A stretch of DNA of 64,000 nucleotides from an uncultured Collinsella sp. (GTDB taxonomy: Bacteria > Actinomycetota > Coriobacteriia > Coriobacteriales > Coriobacteriaceae). Below are positions 39,190-48,092 of this stretch, one piece after another. Below the pieces are notes generated by a model, which was not told the DNA's origin, did no database searches, and saw only the letters and a list, made by a program, of their open reading frames with translations. Where the stretch lies: contig UQRW01000006.1 of assembly GCA_900543515.1 (NCBI GenBank), forward strand, positions 5,339-69,338, in the 5' to 3' direction. The translations under genes and the position numbers were made by a program. Position 1 is the first letter of the stretch; each line of letters begins with the position of its first letter.

Positions 39190-40905
39190 TTGCGAGGACG
39201 GTTGTCGGGACAATGGCGGTTCTGTCCGCAGGCGCGACCGCCGCGCAGCTCGCCGCGCCGAGCGGCCCGCGAGCTTGAGCGCGAGCGGCTGAAACGCCTG
39301 CCGCGAAAAGAGCGCCTGCGTGCCTGGTGGAGCCTGCGGCCGTTGGGCGTGATCTTCACGGCGTATCTGGTCGCCTATCTTGTTGTCGCCACGGTGCTTG
39401 CGCTGAGCGCCATTGAGGTATTCGCGGCTTGGAATAATGGATATTACGAACTCGAGGTGACGCTCGACAACGGTTTGACCGAGCACGGCGTGATCGATTC
39501 GGGTCCATACATCTACGACCCCACCTCTCAGCAGCTGCTTCCCGCATCCGAGCTCAACTTGCCAGGCGATGGGTCGTACGCGGTCTTCATTGCGACGGGC
39601 GATTGGGGGACCGGTAGCGATTACGTGCCGGAGGGCGGGCGCACCATCAGCACGCTGTACGCGACCGTCGACATGGTTCGTAGCGGCCAGGTGCAGCTCT
39701 ACGACTGGGGGCTCAATTACAACGAGGGCTATCCGCAGGAGGAGATTCTCGAGGTGAACAGCACGATTCCAGCGGAGAACCTCGCCCACTACGACGCGTT
39801 GAGCCGCGCGGGCCGCGCGCAGAGCGTGGAGCTGTTTGAAAACATGACGGGAGCCGATCTTGAGGAGACGTTTGGCGAGGGGCTCGTCTCGAACACTGCC
39901 TATTATGCGGCTTCACCGCCTCCCGATGGTCCGATGCCTTGGGTCCTCACGCTTGCGACGGGGCTTGTGCCCGTTTTGGCGTACGGCGGCCTGGGTTGGC
40001 TCACGTTCAAGCACTTCTACCGCGTTCACATCGCCGGGCCCTTGGGGGAGCTGGCGAGCGCCGCGGGGCGCATCGCCGGTCAGGATTTGGATTTCTCGAT
40101 CGAGCGCGTGCGGGGCAAAGAACTTGGTCGCCTGTCTGAGGCGCTGGAGAATATGAGGGCGTCGCTGCTCGATGCCCAGCGCGAGCTGTGGCGCACCGCC
40201 GAAGGGCGGCGTCAGCTCAATGCGGCGTTTGCGCACGACCTCCGAACGCCGATCACGGTGCTCAAGGGGACGGTCGAGATGGCGCAGATGCGCCTGCGTC
40301 GCGGCGATGAGCTCGATGTTGGTTCGTTGGATGCCCTGTCGGCCCAGGTGGTGCGTTTGGAGCGGTACGCAACGGAGATGGGATGGCTGAGCAAGCTCGA
40401 AGATCGGCCTGTAGACCGCAAGCCGCTGGCGTCGCGGTCTCTTGTGGATGAGCTCGAGTCGCATGCGAACGAGGTTGTTGCGGCGCGCGGGGAAGGGCTC
40501 GCGTTGAGGGTTGCAGCTGACGAAGGTGAAGATGGCGCCCGCGCCGACATGACCCACATCGATCTACCCCTGGTCGAAGAGGTCCTCGACAACCTCTTGA
40601 GCAATGCGTGCGGCCATGCGAAGGGCGTCATCGAGGTTGAGATTTCTGTTCGAGAGGGCAGGTTGGCCCTGAGCGTTGCCGATGATGGTCCGGGCTTTAC
40701 GCCCGAAGCCCTGCGGCGCGGGTGCGATCCGTTCTTTAGCGAGAACAAATCTGCCGAGCATTTTGGACTGGGCTTGAATGTGTCGAGCATTTTGTGCGGT
40801 TTACACGGGGGAGCGCTTGAGTTAGGGAATGGTTCGACCGGCGGGGCACGTGTGACGGCGACGTTTAGCATGGGCGGCGATGGGGACGAAACAGGGGAAT
40901 TGTGA
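39190..40905 (+). CDS. Sensor histidine kinase
   Basis: 571 residues if TTG 39190 is the start. A very basic N-terminal tail, TM helix 1 (about 52-76), an extracellular sensor domain to about 250, TM helix 2 (about 252-275), HAMP, then HisKA FAHDLRTPITVLKGTVE (phosphorylated His) and the ATPase domain NLLSNACGHAKG, DDGPGF and FGLGLNVSSILCGLHGG. Cognate kinase of the upstream regulator. The start is not secure: a GTG overlapping the regulator's stop (39125) is open for 55 codons in another frame with similar basic composition, so a frameshift near 39240-39290 is possible. Confidence 0.85.
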   Translation: MRGRLSGQWRFCPQARPPRSSPRRAARELERERLKRLPRKERLRAWWSLRPLGVIFTAYLVAYLVVATVLALSAIEVFAAWNNGYYELEVTLDNGLTEHGVIDSGPYIYDPTSQQLLPASELNLPGDGSYAVFIATGDWGTGSDYVPEGGRTISTLYATVDMVRSGQVQLYDWGLNYNEGYPQEEILEVNSTIPAENLAHYDALSRAGRAQSVELFENMTGADLEETFGEGLVSNTAYYAASPPPDGPMPWVLTLATGLVPVLAYGGLGWLTFKHFYRVHIAGPLGELASAAGRIAGQDLDFSIERVRGKELGRLSEALENMRASLLDAQRELWRTAEGRRQLNAAFAHDLRTPITVLKGTVEMAQMRLRRGDELDVGSLDALSAQVVRLERYATEMGWLSKLEDRPVDRKPLASRSLVDELESHANEVVAARGEGLALRVAADEGEDGARADMTHIDLPLVEEVLDNLLSNACGHAKGVIEVEISVREGRLALSVADDGPGFTPEALRRGCDPFFSENKSAEHFGLGLNVSSILCGLHGGALELGNGSTGGARVTATFSMGGDGDETGEL

Positions 40906-40966
40906 CGAGGGCTCGCGCGCTACGCGGGCGGGCGTCGCCGGGCTCATCGAACCGTCGGCGAACCAG

Positions 40967-41013
40967 TTACCTGCTCTTACCTTAAGAATGGCTTACCCCA
41001 ACGTAAGGCTTAC
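40967..41013 (+). promoter_or_regulatory. Direct repeats upstream of the VTT-domain gene
   Basis: TTACC occurs at 40967, 40977 and 40993, and CTTAC again at 41009 next to an inverted GTAAG (41003). The 10-base spacing of the first two is one helix turn, as for OmpR/PhoB-type binding sites. The adjacent two-component regulator is an obvious candidate binder. Confidence 0.4.
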
Positions 41014-41093
41014 TGAATTGTCATTGCTGGTAGACAAAACATAGACACCAAGTTGCGAAACTGTCCTTGTCAGGTACACAAGGAGGTAACGCG

Positions 41094-41999
41094 ATGATGA
41101 GGATGCGGCCCGAAGCCGAAGGGTATTCCGGTCAGGTTTCTTGCGGGGGCGCTGCTCGCCGTCTTGACGTAAGCGCCTTGAGCGAGCTTCGCAATCGAGT
41201 CGCGGGCGCTCATGACGCGCTGGACGACGCCTCTTCTGCCGGCGCGCGGACCGCAAACGCCCCCTCATTCGCGACCGCTGCGGCAATGTCGGCCGAGGCC
41301 GTCGCAGAGGACGATGGTCTCGATGCCCGCCGTCGAATCCTGCGCCGTCGCGTGCTTTTGGCGCTTGCAGCCTCGGTCGCGATCCTCGCGACTGCATGCT
41401 GGGAATACCTTCCGGGGATCTTGGCATGGCTTGCAGACCCTCAGGCGGTTCGGTCGTTCGTCGCCGGCCACAGCGTGATAAGTCGTCTCGTCATGCTTGG
41501 AATCAACGTCACTCAGATCTTCTTGGCCTTTTTGCCCGGCGAGCCTGTGGAGCTGGCGAGTGGTTACGCGTTTGGCTTCTGGGAGGGGACGGCGCTGTGT
41601 CTCGTCGCCTCGGGGCTGGCGACGTCGGCGATTTATTGGGCGACGCGTCGATGGGGCTGGAGCCTGGTTGGCCTCTTCTTCGACCGCAGCCTTCTCGACC
41701 AGTTTTCGTGGCTCAATAATGCGAAGCGACTCGAGCTGGTCATGCTGGTGATTTTCTTGATCCCGGGAACCCCGAAGGACTTCTTGACGTATTTCGCCGG
41801 CCTCACCAAGATGCGCTTCGCCCCCGTGGTGCTCATCGCAACGTTTGGGCGCATTCCCTCCATTGTGACTTCGACGGCCGCGGCATCCGCTGCGGGCAGC
41901 GGAAACTGGCTGGTGGTTGGTGTCGTCGTTGCCGTGTCACTGCTGTGCGTGGCGTTGGGCGGCTTGCTGTATCGTCGCCTGCGTGCCAAGGCGAGCTGA
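41094..41999 (+). CDS. TVP38/TMEM64 (VTT-domain, DedA-superfamily) membrane protein
   Basis: 301 residues. About 75 hydrophilic N-terminal residues precede five or six helices. FLPGEPVELASGYAFGFWEG and IFLIPGTPKDFLTYFAGLTKM are the two VTT half-repeats with the reentrant-loop prolines and glycines. Related proteins move lipids or act in membrane homeostasis. ATG 41094 follows AAGGAGG. Possibly in the regulon of the two-component system just upstream. Confidence 0.88.
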   Translation: MMRMRPEAEGYSGQVSCGGAARRLDVSALSELRNRVAGAHDALDDASSAGARTANAPSFATAAAMSAEAVAEDDGLDARRRILRRRVLLALAASVAILATACWEYLPGILAWLADPQAVRSFVAGHSVISRLVMLGINVTQIFLAFLPGEPVELASGYAFGFWEGTALCLVASGLATSAIYWATRRWGWSLVGLFFDRSLLDQFSWLNNAKRLELVMLVIFLIPGTPKDFLTYFAGLTKMRFAPVVLIATFGRIPSIVTSTAAASAAGSGNWLVVGVVVAVSLLCVALGGLLYRRLRAKAS

Positions 42000-42075
42000 G
42001 GCGGCCGGCGAGGATGTACGGCGGCTGATGGGCCTTTTGCGGCTACATCGGACCGCCGGTCGCCACAGCAATCCA

Positions 42076-42151
42076 AAACCTCCCCAACATGTGCATTCTG
42101 AAATCGAAATCTTGCGGAAACGCGAGCAAAATGCACTGCTGGGGGAGGTTT
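42076..42151. repeat. Palindrome beyond the polyprenyl synthetase remnant
   Basis: AAACCTCCCC (42076-42085) pairs with GGGGAGGTTT (42142-42151), and inside it GTGCATT (42091-42097) pairs with AATGCAC (42130-42136). On the minus strand it follows the remnant's stop and ends in TTTT, so it may be the old terminator. Confidence 0.6.
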
Positions 42152-42177
42152 CGAGGGTTTACGCGCTTGCGACTCCG

Positions 42178-42396
42178 CTATACGCTCCGATTGATGAAGA
42201 AATCGGCCATGGAGCAGAGCAGGTCAGCGGCGTTGTGCGAAATGACGCCGTTCTCGGCGAGCGCACGGCTGGTGTCTTGCGCCTCTTGCGCGAGCTTGAG
42301 TGCGAGATCACGACACGCGTCGATGCCCCCGCCGATCTCGATGAGCTCGACGGCGCGCGCGAGGTCCGTGGGATCGTTCGTTTTTGCTTCGAGCAG
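42178..42396 (-). pseudogene. 3' remnant of a polyprenyl diphosphate synthase gene
   Basis: The minus strand, read to the TAG at 42178-42180, gives a run with ARAVELIEIGGGIDACRDLA, then LAQEAQDTSRAL and ADLLCSMADFFINRSV, which is the C-terminal helical end of trans-polyprenyl synthetases. Everything N-terminal, including both aspartate-rich motifs, is missing. The homology stops around 42385-42396, where transposase-like sequence starts on the other strand. So this is a truncated relic. Confidence 0.6.
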
Positions 42397-42656
42397 CCCC
42401 CAAGGGCCGCGGCCTCAGGTTCGACCGGCTGGCCCCGGCCGACCTGGCGCTGGCGATGTCGCACGTGAACTCCGAGCCGCGCGGCGCGCTCGGCTTCGCG
42501 ACGCCCGCCCGCGCCTTCCGGGCGGTGCTCGGCGCCGACGCGGAGGCGCTGCTGGATGCGTACGGCGTGGAGGACGTGCCCGTCGGCGAGCTCGACCTGA
42601 CGCCGGGGCTCATCGCGCGGGCGCGCGCCGAGAGGGGCGATGCCCCGCTGGCCTAG
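42384..42656 (+). pseudogene. 3' remnant of an IS30-family transposase
   Basis: The plus frame reads PKGRGLRFDRL, then a SHVNSEPRGALGFATP stretch, the C-terminal end of IS30 transposases (family pattern FPKGTDL ... NxRPRKxLGxxTP). The catalytic DDE part is absent. It ends at a TAG at 42654-42656. The 5' side abuts the polyprenyl synthetase remnant. It records an insertion followed by a deletion. Confidence 0.6.
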
Positions 42657-43095
42657 CCTAGAGGAAAAACGGAATAGACGGACCGACCGTCCGGCTGAGT
42701 CTGGGAAGAGGTGCCGGGCGGCGGGCGGAGCATGGCCACCGGACCCATCGAAACACATCTCCACCGTTCCTTCAACTGGGAAAACGGCGCCCCCGGACCC
42801 CAGGAGGGGCCGCGGGGGCGTTCGGCTAGGTGCGGGAACGGCCTATTTGCTCAATGTGTTCGGCTGAGATCGGAAATCAACCCTTGCATTGTGGAATTCG
42901 GGGGCTTTGTCATATCCATTTCAAAAGAGCCTGCTGCCGCGATTTGACTGTCGCATAATGCAAGGCCATTGCGGTACCGAGCTATGGAAAGACGCCTGCG
43001 GAATTGTCCTACCGATAAGCGGACAAGCCTCCGGCTGGTGCCTTCGCCGTGGTAAGGTAAGCCGAATTGTTTCCAGGCTGTTTCGGGGGAGTGGA
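42657..43095. other. Intergenic stretch after the IS30 remnant
   Basis: I see no gene here. It probably includes the end of the old insertion sequence. A strong GC hairpin (CGCCCCC at 42788-42794 against GGGGGCG at 42814-42820, with an inner CCCC/GGGG pair) lies about 130 bases past the transposase stop. The remainder (42821-43080) is more AT-rich and must hold the promoter of the EamA gene. Confidence 0.5.
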
Positions 43096-44118
43096 ATGAG
43101 CAAAGAGTGCGTCGAGCAGGTCGAAGGCGCAGGAGCTTCGGTGCCGATGACCGATATATCGAACATTGATGTGCCCGAGGGCACCGACGAGCTCAGCCGC
43201 AACACCCGCCGTGCATGGCGCGACCGCCTGAACAGCGCTTCGACGCGCAAGTTGATCATGGGCGTCTTGGCTACGCTGGTGGGCGGTTCGTTTTGGGGCT
43301 TCTCGGGCACCAGCGCGAGCTTTCTGTTCGATACCTACCACGTCGATACCTTGTGGCTTATGAGCGTGCGTCAGATTCTCGCCGGTCTACTCTTTATGGC
43401 CGTGGTTGTTACGCGCGACCGCGAGCGCCTGATTAAGCTCTGGACCACAGCCGCCGATCGCAAGCAGCTGCTGCTCTTTACCGCCTTTGGCCTGCTGTTC
43501 AATCAGTTTTGCTATCTTTCGGCCGTGCGTCTGACGAACGCCGGAACCGCGACGGTGCTCCAGTGCCTGCAGCTCGTTATCATCATGGGCTACACCTGCG
43601 TGACCGATCGCCGCATGCCGCGTACTCGCGAAGTCATCGGCATCGGTCTGGCTTTGGGTGGCACCTTTTTAATCGCCACCGGTGGCGACCCCACCAGCCT
43701 GAATATCTCGCCGCTCGGCCTGATCGCGGGTCTCATGTGTGCGGTCAGCGCTACATGCATGGCGGTGATTCCCGCCAAGATCCTGCCCGAATACGGCAGC
43801 CCCATCGTCACGGGCTCGGCAATGCTCACGGCGGGCGTGGTCTCGTGTGTCTTCGTGCAGCCTTGGGCGCATATGCCGGCGCTCGACGCTGCCGGCGTCG
43901 AGGCGCTCGCGGTGTTCGTGGTTATCGGCTCGTTTTTTGCTTACATGCTCTATATGCAGGGCGTTAAGGACATCGGCTCGGTACGTGCGAGCCTCATCGG
44001 AACTGTGGAGCCGGTTTCGGCGACCATCACCAGCGCCGTTATGCTGGGCACGGTGTTTTTGCCGACCGACCTTATCGGCTTTGCCATGATCATCGTGATG
44101 ATGTTCCTCACGGTGTAG
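43096..44118 (+). CDS. EamA-family (DMT superfamily) transporter
   Basis: 340 residues with about 50 hydrophilic residues, then ten membrane helices in two EamA repeats. The first repeat begins LATLVGGSFWGFSGTSASFLF and contains RLTNAGTATVLQCLQLV; the second ends VRASLIGTVEPVSATI. It should export or import small metabolites such as amino acids or purines; the substrate is unknown. ATG 43096 follows GGGGGAG. Confidence 0.9.
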   Translation: MSKECVEQVEGAGASVPMTDISNIDVPEGTDELSRNTRRAWRDRLNSASTRKLIMGVLATLVGGSFWGFSGTSASFLFDTYHVDTLWLMSVRQILAGLLFMAVVVTRDRERLIKLWTTAADRKQLLLFTAFGLLFNQFCYLSAVRLTNAGTATVLQCLQLVIIMGYTCVTDRRMPRTREVIGIGLALGGTFLIATGGDPTSLNISPLGLIAGLMCAVSATCMAVIPAKILPEYGSPIVTGSAMLTAGVVSCVFVQPWAHMPALDAAGVEALAVFVVIGSFFAYMLYMQGVKDIGSVRASLIGTVEPVSATITSAVMLGTVFLPTDLIGFAMIIVMMFLTV

Positions 44119-44267
44119 CTGGCGCCGCCGCCAAGACAGAAAAGGTGTTGTGCCACATTTTCGCCAATTGATGTCCGTGTCTGGAGTTTAGCTGTCGATG
44201 CCCAAAATGCCATAAACTAGCAACGTTATGGACTTTTTCATTGCGACTCAATTGCGAGGATTTCTTT

Positions 44268-46580
44268 ATGGCTGGTAATCACTTTAAGGGCAGCGATAGC
44301 GGCCGTCCTGCAGTTCCGCCGCGTCCGAACGGGGCTGGTAAGGCCGGCACGCCGGGCGGCGCTGGACAGGGCGGTTCTGGTAAGCGCGTGTCCCCGGGCG
44401 AGACGGCGATGTTTACCGCTCTGTACGAGCAGTCTCAAAAGGCAAAAAAGACCGGCCGTGCAAGAGGGAATGTCTTTGCGGGCGGTGCAACCTCCACGTC
44501 GCAGCCGAGCGGGGCTCCTTCGGCACCTGCGAACAACGCAGGTGCTGTCAACGCCGCGAATACCGACGGCAACGTTAATGCCGGCAGGGCCGCCAACAAT
44601 ACTCCCTCTTCCGGTGGCGTGGGGCTTACGGGTAACCTTGGCACGATTTACACCGGCGCCTCCGAGACTGGCACGTTCGCCCGCCTGGATGATAGCGGTG
44701 TCGAGTTTGCGGGCTCGGGTTCCAAGGAAGATTATTACGATTTTGGCTTGAACTACGGTGGCGACGCTTCGTCGAGTTCGACCTCTGACGGTCTGGTCCG
44801 TCATCGCCATCGCAAGGGCGAGCGCAAAAAGCGTCACACTGGCGCCATTATTGCCGCTGTAGTCGCGGTGCTTCTCGTTGCGCTTGGCGCAAGCGGCTTT
44901 ATGCTGCTTAACTCGGCAAAGACCGTAAAGAGCGAAGCGAAGGAGGCTGTCGAGATCGTCGGTGGCCTTAAGGACAAGGTCACGTCGGGCGATTTTTCGA
45001 CGCTGCCTGACGACGCGAAGAAGATCGATGAGCTCTGCGACAGCATGAAGGCGGAGACCTCGAGCCCGCTGTGGACGGCGGCTTCATTTATCCCGGTGTA
45101 TGGCAGCGATATCAATGCGGCCCGCACCATGATCGACGCCCTGTCCGATGTCTCGAGCAACGCGCTGGTTCCCATGGCCGATAACCTTTCGCAGGCCACG
45201 CCCGGCAAGCTGTTCCAGGATGGGACCATCAACGTGTCCGCACTGCAGGCGGTCGCCGATTCGCTCTCCGATAGCTCGAAGGTGTTCAAGAGCGTCAACG
45301 AGAAGATCCAGGGCATTGGCGATACTCATATTTCCCAGGTGACCGAGTTGGTCGATAAGGCCAAGGACGGCTTTGCCACCCTCAACGGCGCGGTTGACGC
45401 GGCGGAGAAGGTCGCCCCCGTCCTTCCCCAGATGCTCGGCGCCAACGGCCAGACGCGCAACTACCTTGTGTACGCCATGAACAACGTCGAGATTCGTGCC
45501 TGCGGCGGCTTTGGCGGTTCGCAAGGTTTGATTTCGGTCACCGACGGCCAGATGTCGATTGGCGAGTTTGTTCCCCGCATTGGACTCAGCGAGGATGAGG
45601 CAGTCGAGAGCGTCGACGAAGAGGATGAGGCGCTGTTCGGCAACCACAGTAACCTGTACAACTCGGGCAATACCTATTCGCCTGATTGGCCCCGCAACTC
45701 GCAACGTGTCGCCGCGCTGTGGAAGTCCCAGTATGGGCAGGACGTTGATGGCGTCGTCGGCATCGATCCTGTGTTCTTGCAGTACCTGCTGGGCCTTGTC
45801 GGTAATGTCTCGCTGCCCGATGGTACGGTCGTCGACGGTACCAACGCGGCGAAGGTTCTCATGCACGATGTGTATTGGAACTATCCGGTCGAGGAATCGG
45901 ATGGCATCTTTGCGGCTGTTGCCAGCGCCGCCTTCGACAAGATTCTCGGTGGCATCGGTGATGTCGACGTTACAAAGCTTGTCGGTGCATTCGAGCGCGG
46001 TGCCGAAGAGGGCCGTCTGATTGCTTGGATGAGAAACGATGATGAGCAGAATGCCATCAAAGAGACGGGCATTGACGCTTCGCTGCCCGATCCGGATGAT
46101 CCGAGTGCCGATCCCGTTGCCGGCGTTTACTTTAACAACCTGAGCTTCTCCAAGCTCGACTGGTATCTGAACGCCGACACGCAGATTGGCCAGGGCGTCA
46201 AGAACGGCGACGGCACGTGCTCGTATCGCATCACCGTTACCCTGACGAACATCATGACGCAGGAGGAGGCAGGCAAGCTGCCCGATTACGTCGCGGCGAG
46301 CGCGCCCGATGCCGCGCGCGACGACGAGCGTCTGAATGTCTCACTGTTTGCCCCGACGGGCGGCAACATTACTGATCTGACCGTCGAGGGCGCCCAGTTT
46401 GGTCTTGGCGCCGCTACGTGGCATGGAATTCCCTTCTATTCGGGCACCGTTGACCTGCATGCTGGCGAGACGACGACGATCACGTATACGCTGACCACGT
46501 CGGCCGAGGCGAGGGACAAGCCGCTTACGCTGCGTCAGACTCCTACATGCCAGGCGGCTCGCGACAGCGCGTCGGCGTAG
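44268..46580 (+). CDS. DUF4012 family membrane-anchored protein
   Basis: 770 residues. Residues 1-185 are Gly/Ser/Asn/Ala-rich, low complexity and probably cytoplasmic; a basic stretch RHRHRKGERKKRH leads to a single membrane helix (about 193-213); the rest is outside. The DUF4012 core carries NNVEIRACGGFGGSQGLISV near 415 and GVVGIDPVFLQYLLGLVGNV near 505. Family members are found in Actinobacteria and lie near envelope-polymer genes; their biochemistry is not known. GAGGA precedes ATG 44268. A terminator separates it from glmM, which follows. Confidence 0.85.
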   Translation: MAGNHFKGSDSGRPAVPPRPNGAGKAGTPGGAGQGGSGKRVSPGETAMFTALYEQSQKAKKTGRARGNVFAGGATSTSQPSGAPSAPANNAGAVNAANTDGNVNAGRAANNTPSSGGVGLTGNLGTIYTGASETGTFARLDDSGVEFAGSGSKEDYYDFGLNYGGDASSSSTSDGLVRHRHRKGERKKRHTGAIIAAVVAVLLVALGASGFMLLNSAKTVKSEAKEAVEIVGGLKDKVTSGDFSTLPDDAKKIDELCDSMKAETSSPLWTAASFIPVYGSDINAARTMIDALSDVSSNALVPMADNLSQATPGKLFQDGTINVSALQAVADSLSDSSKVFKSVNEKIQGIGDTHISQVTELVDKAKDGFATLNGAVDAAEKVAPVLPQMLGANGQTRNYLVYAMNNVEIRACGGFGGSQGLISVTDGQMSIGEFVPRIGLSEDEAVESVDEEDEALFGNHSNLYNSGNTYSPDWPRNSQRVAALWKSQYGQDVDGVVGIDPVFLQYLLGLVGNVSLPDGTVVDGTNAAKVLMHDVYWNYPVEESDGIFAAVASAAFDKILGGIGDVDVTKLVGAFERGAEEGRLIAWMRNDDEQNAIKETGIDASLPDPDDPSADPVAGVYFNNLSFSKLDWYLNADTQIGQGVKNGDGTCSYRITVTLTNIMTQEEAGKLPDYVAASAPDAARDDERLNVSLFAPTGGNITDLTVEGAQFGLGAATWHGIPFYSGTVDLHAGETTTITYTLTTSAEARDKPLTLRQTPTCQAARDSASA

Positions 46581-46617
46581 GGTTTTTCTGGTAGCGCAGA
46601 TAATCGAGTACCATTTT

Positions 46618-46651
46618 GGGGCGGACAGGCAATCTGTCCGCCCCTATTTTG
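46618..46651 (+). terminator. Terminator directly in front of glmM
   Basis: A perfect 11-bp stem (46618-46628, 46634-46644) with a 5-base loop, followed by TATTTTG. The glmM ribosome site begins right after, and its ATG is 12 bases away. Confidence 0.9.
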
Positions 46652-46663
46652 TAAGGAGAGCGC

Positions 46664-47995
46664 ATGAAGTACTTTGGCACCGATGGCTTTCGCGGTGAGG
46701 CCAACGTTGGGCTGACGGTAGAGCACGCTTATAAGATTGGCCGTTTTGTGGGCTGGTATTACGGCGCCAACCGCGAGCGCAAGGCGCGCGTGATCGTGGG
46801 CAAGGACACTCGTCGCTCGAGCTATATGTTCGAGGCGGCGCTGGTGAGCGGCCTGGTCGCGAGCGGTGCGGACGCCTATATGCTGCACGTGATCCCCACG
46901 CCGGGCGTAGCGCATCAGACCGTGGAAGGCTGCTTCGATTGCGGCATCATGATCAGCGCGAGCCACAACCCGTTTTGCGATAACGGCATTAAGCTCGTCA
47001 ATAGCGACGGTTTTAAGATGGACGAGGACGTACTGGAGCTCATCGAGGACTACATCGATGGTAAGAGCGAGGTACCGCTGGCCACGGGCAACCACATCGG
47101 CGCCACGGTGGACTACATGCAGGGCCGCAACCGCTACATTGCTTCGCTCATCGCCAGCGCGAACTTTTCGTTGCAGGGCGTCAAGATCGGTATCGACTGC
47201 GCCAACGGCTCGGCTTCCTCGGTGGCCAAGCCGGTGTTTGACGCGCTCGGTGCCGACGTGCGCGTGATCAACGCCGCGCCCGATGGCTTTAACATCAACG
47301 TCGACTGCGGCTCCACGCATATAGAGCGCCTGCAGCGTCATGTGGTGGAGCAGGGCCTGGACGTGGGCTTTGCCTATGACGGCGATGCCGATCGCTGCTT
47401 GGCCGTGGACGAGCGCGGTCGCGTGGTAGACGGCGACCAGATTCTGTACGTGTGTGGCGTGTATCTGAACAAGCACGGTCGCCTTTCGGGCGGTACCGTG
47501 GTGCCGACGATTGCCAGCAACTTTGGCCTGGTCAAGTCGCTGGAGCTTGCCGGCCTAAGTGCCGTGACCAGCGGCGTGGGCGACCGTCACGTGTATGCCA
47601 AGATGCGCGAGGGCGGCTACAGCCTGGGCGGCGAGCAGACGGGCCATACGATCTTTGGCGATATCGAGCGCACGGGCGACGGCATTATGACCTCGCTGCG
47701 CGTGATGGAAGTGATTCGCGCCGAGCGCGAGACCCTCTCGCAGCTCACGGCTCCGTGCAAGCTGCTGCCGCAGGCGCAGGTGGCCGTGCACGTGGCGGAC
47801 AAGGACGCCGCGCTGGGCAACATGGGTGTGCAGGCCGCCATCGCCGAGGCCGAGGCATCGCTGGCGGGCGAGGGACGCGTGCTCGTGCGCAAGAGCGGAA
47901 CCGAGTCGGTGATTCGCATTTTGGCCGAAGCCCCCGACCAGGCATCCGCCGATGCCGCCATGAAGCGCATCGCCAACGCACTCGAGGCTCTGTAA
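46664..47995 (+). CDS. glmM: Phosphoglucosamine mutase
   Basis: 443 residues. The phosphorylated serine is in GIMISASHNPF, the Mg loop in AYDGDADRCLA, the sugar loop in GGEQTGH and the phosphate loop in VRKSGTESVIRI. It converts glucosamine 6-phosphate to glucosamine 1-phosphate for cell-wall precursors, and the N-terminal KYFGTDGFRG is typical GlmM. AAGGAGAG before ATG 46664. The terminator just upstream leaves no room for its own promoter unless transcription starts before the hairpin. Confidence 0.95.
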   Translation: MKYFGTDGFRGEANVGLTVEHAYKIGRFVGWYYGANRERKARVIVGKDTRRSSYMFEAALVSGLVASGADAYMLHVIPTPGVAHQTVEGCFDCGIMISASHNPFCDNGIKLVNSDGFKMDEDVLELIEDYIDGKSEVPLATGNHIGATVDYMQGRNRYIASLIASANFSLQGVKIGIDCANGSASSVAKPVFDALGADVRVINAAPDGFNINVDCGSTHIERLQRHVVEQGLDVGFAYDGDADRCLAVDERGRVVDGDQILYVCGVYLNKHGRLSGGTVVPTIASNFGLVKSLELAGLSAVTSGVGDRHVYAKMREGGYSLGGEQTGHTIFGDIERTGDGIMTSLRVMEVIRAERETLSQLTAPCKLLPQAQVAVHVADKDAALGNMGVQAAIAEAEASLAGEGRVLVRKSGTESVIRILAEAPDQASADAAMKRIANALEAL

Positions 47996-48031
47996 GGTAG
48001 TCATTGGGGACGTTCTTAAACAACTAGGTGG

Positions 48032-48070
48032 AAAGGGGGCGCCGCGGATTGGTTCCGCGGCGTCCCCTTT
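48032..48070. terminator. Bidirectional terminator between glmM and the M32 carboxypeptidase
   Basis: AAAGGGG...CCCCTTT ends enclose a 17-pair stem with one G-T wobble and a 5-base loop (48049-48053), serving both converging genes. Confidence 0.85.
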
Positions 48071-48092
48071 GCGTTGACGTGTCGGTTATGCC

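Noticed and set aside
39163..39283. A separate short peptide starting ATG CGC CTC in the response regulator-kinase junction
   Set aside because: It overlaps both kinase frames and has no ribosome site, so it is more likely noise than a third gene.
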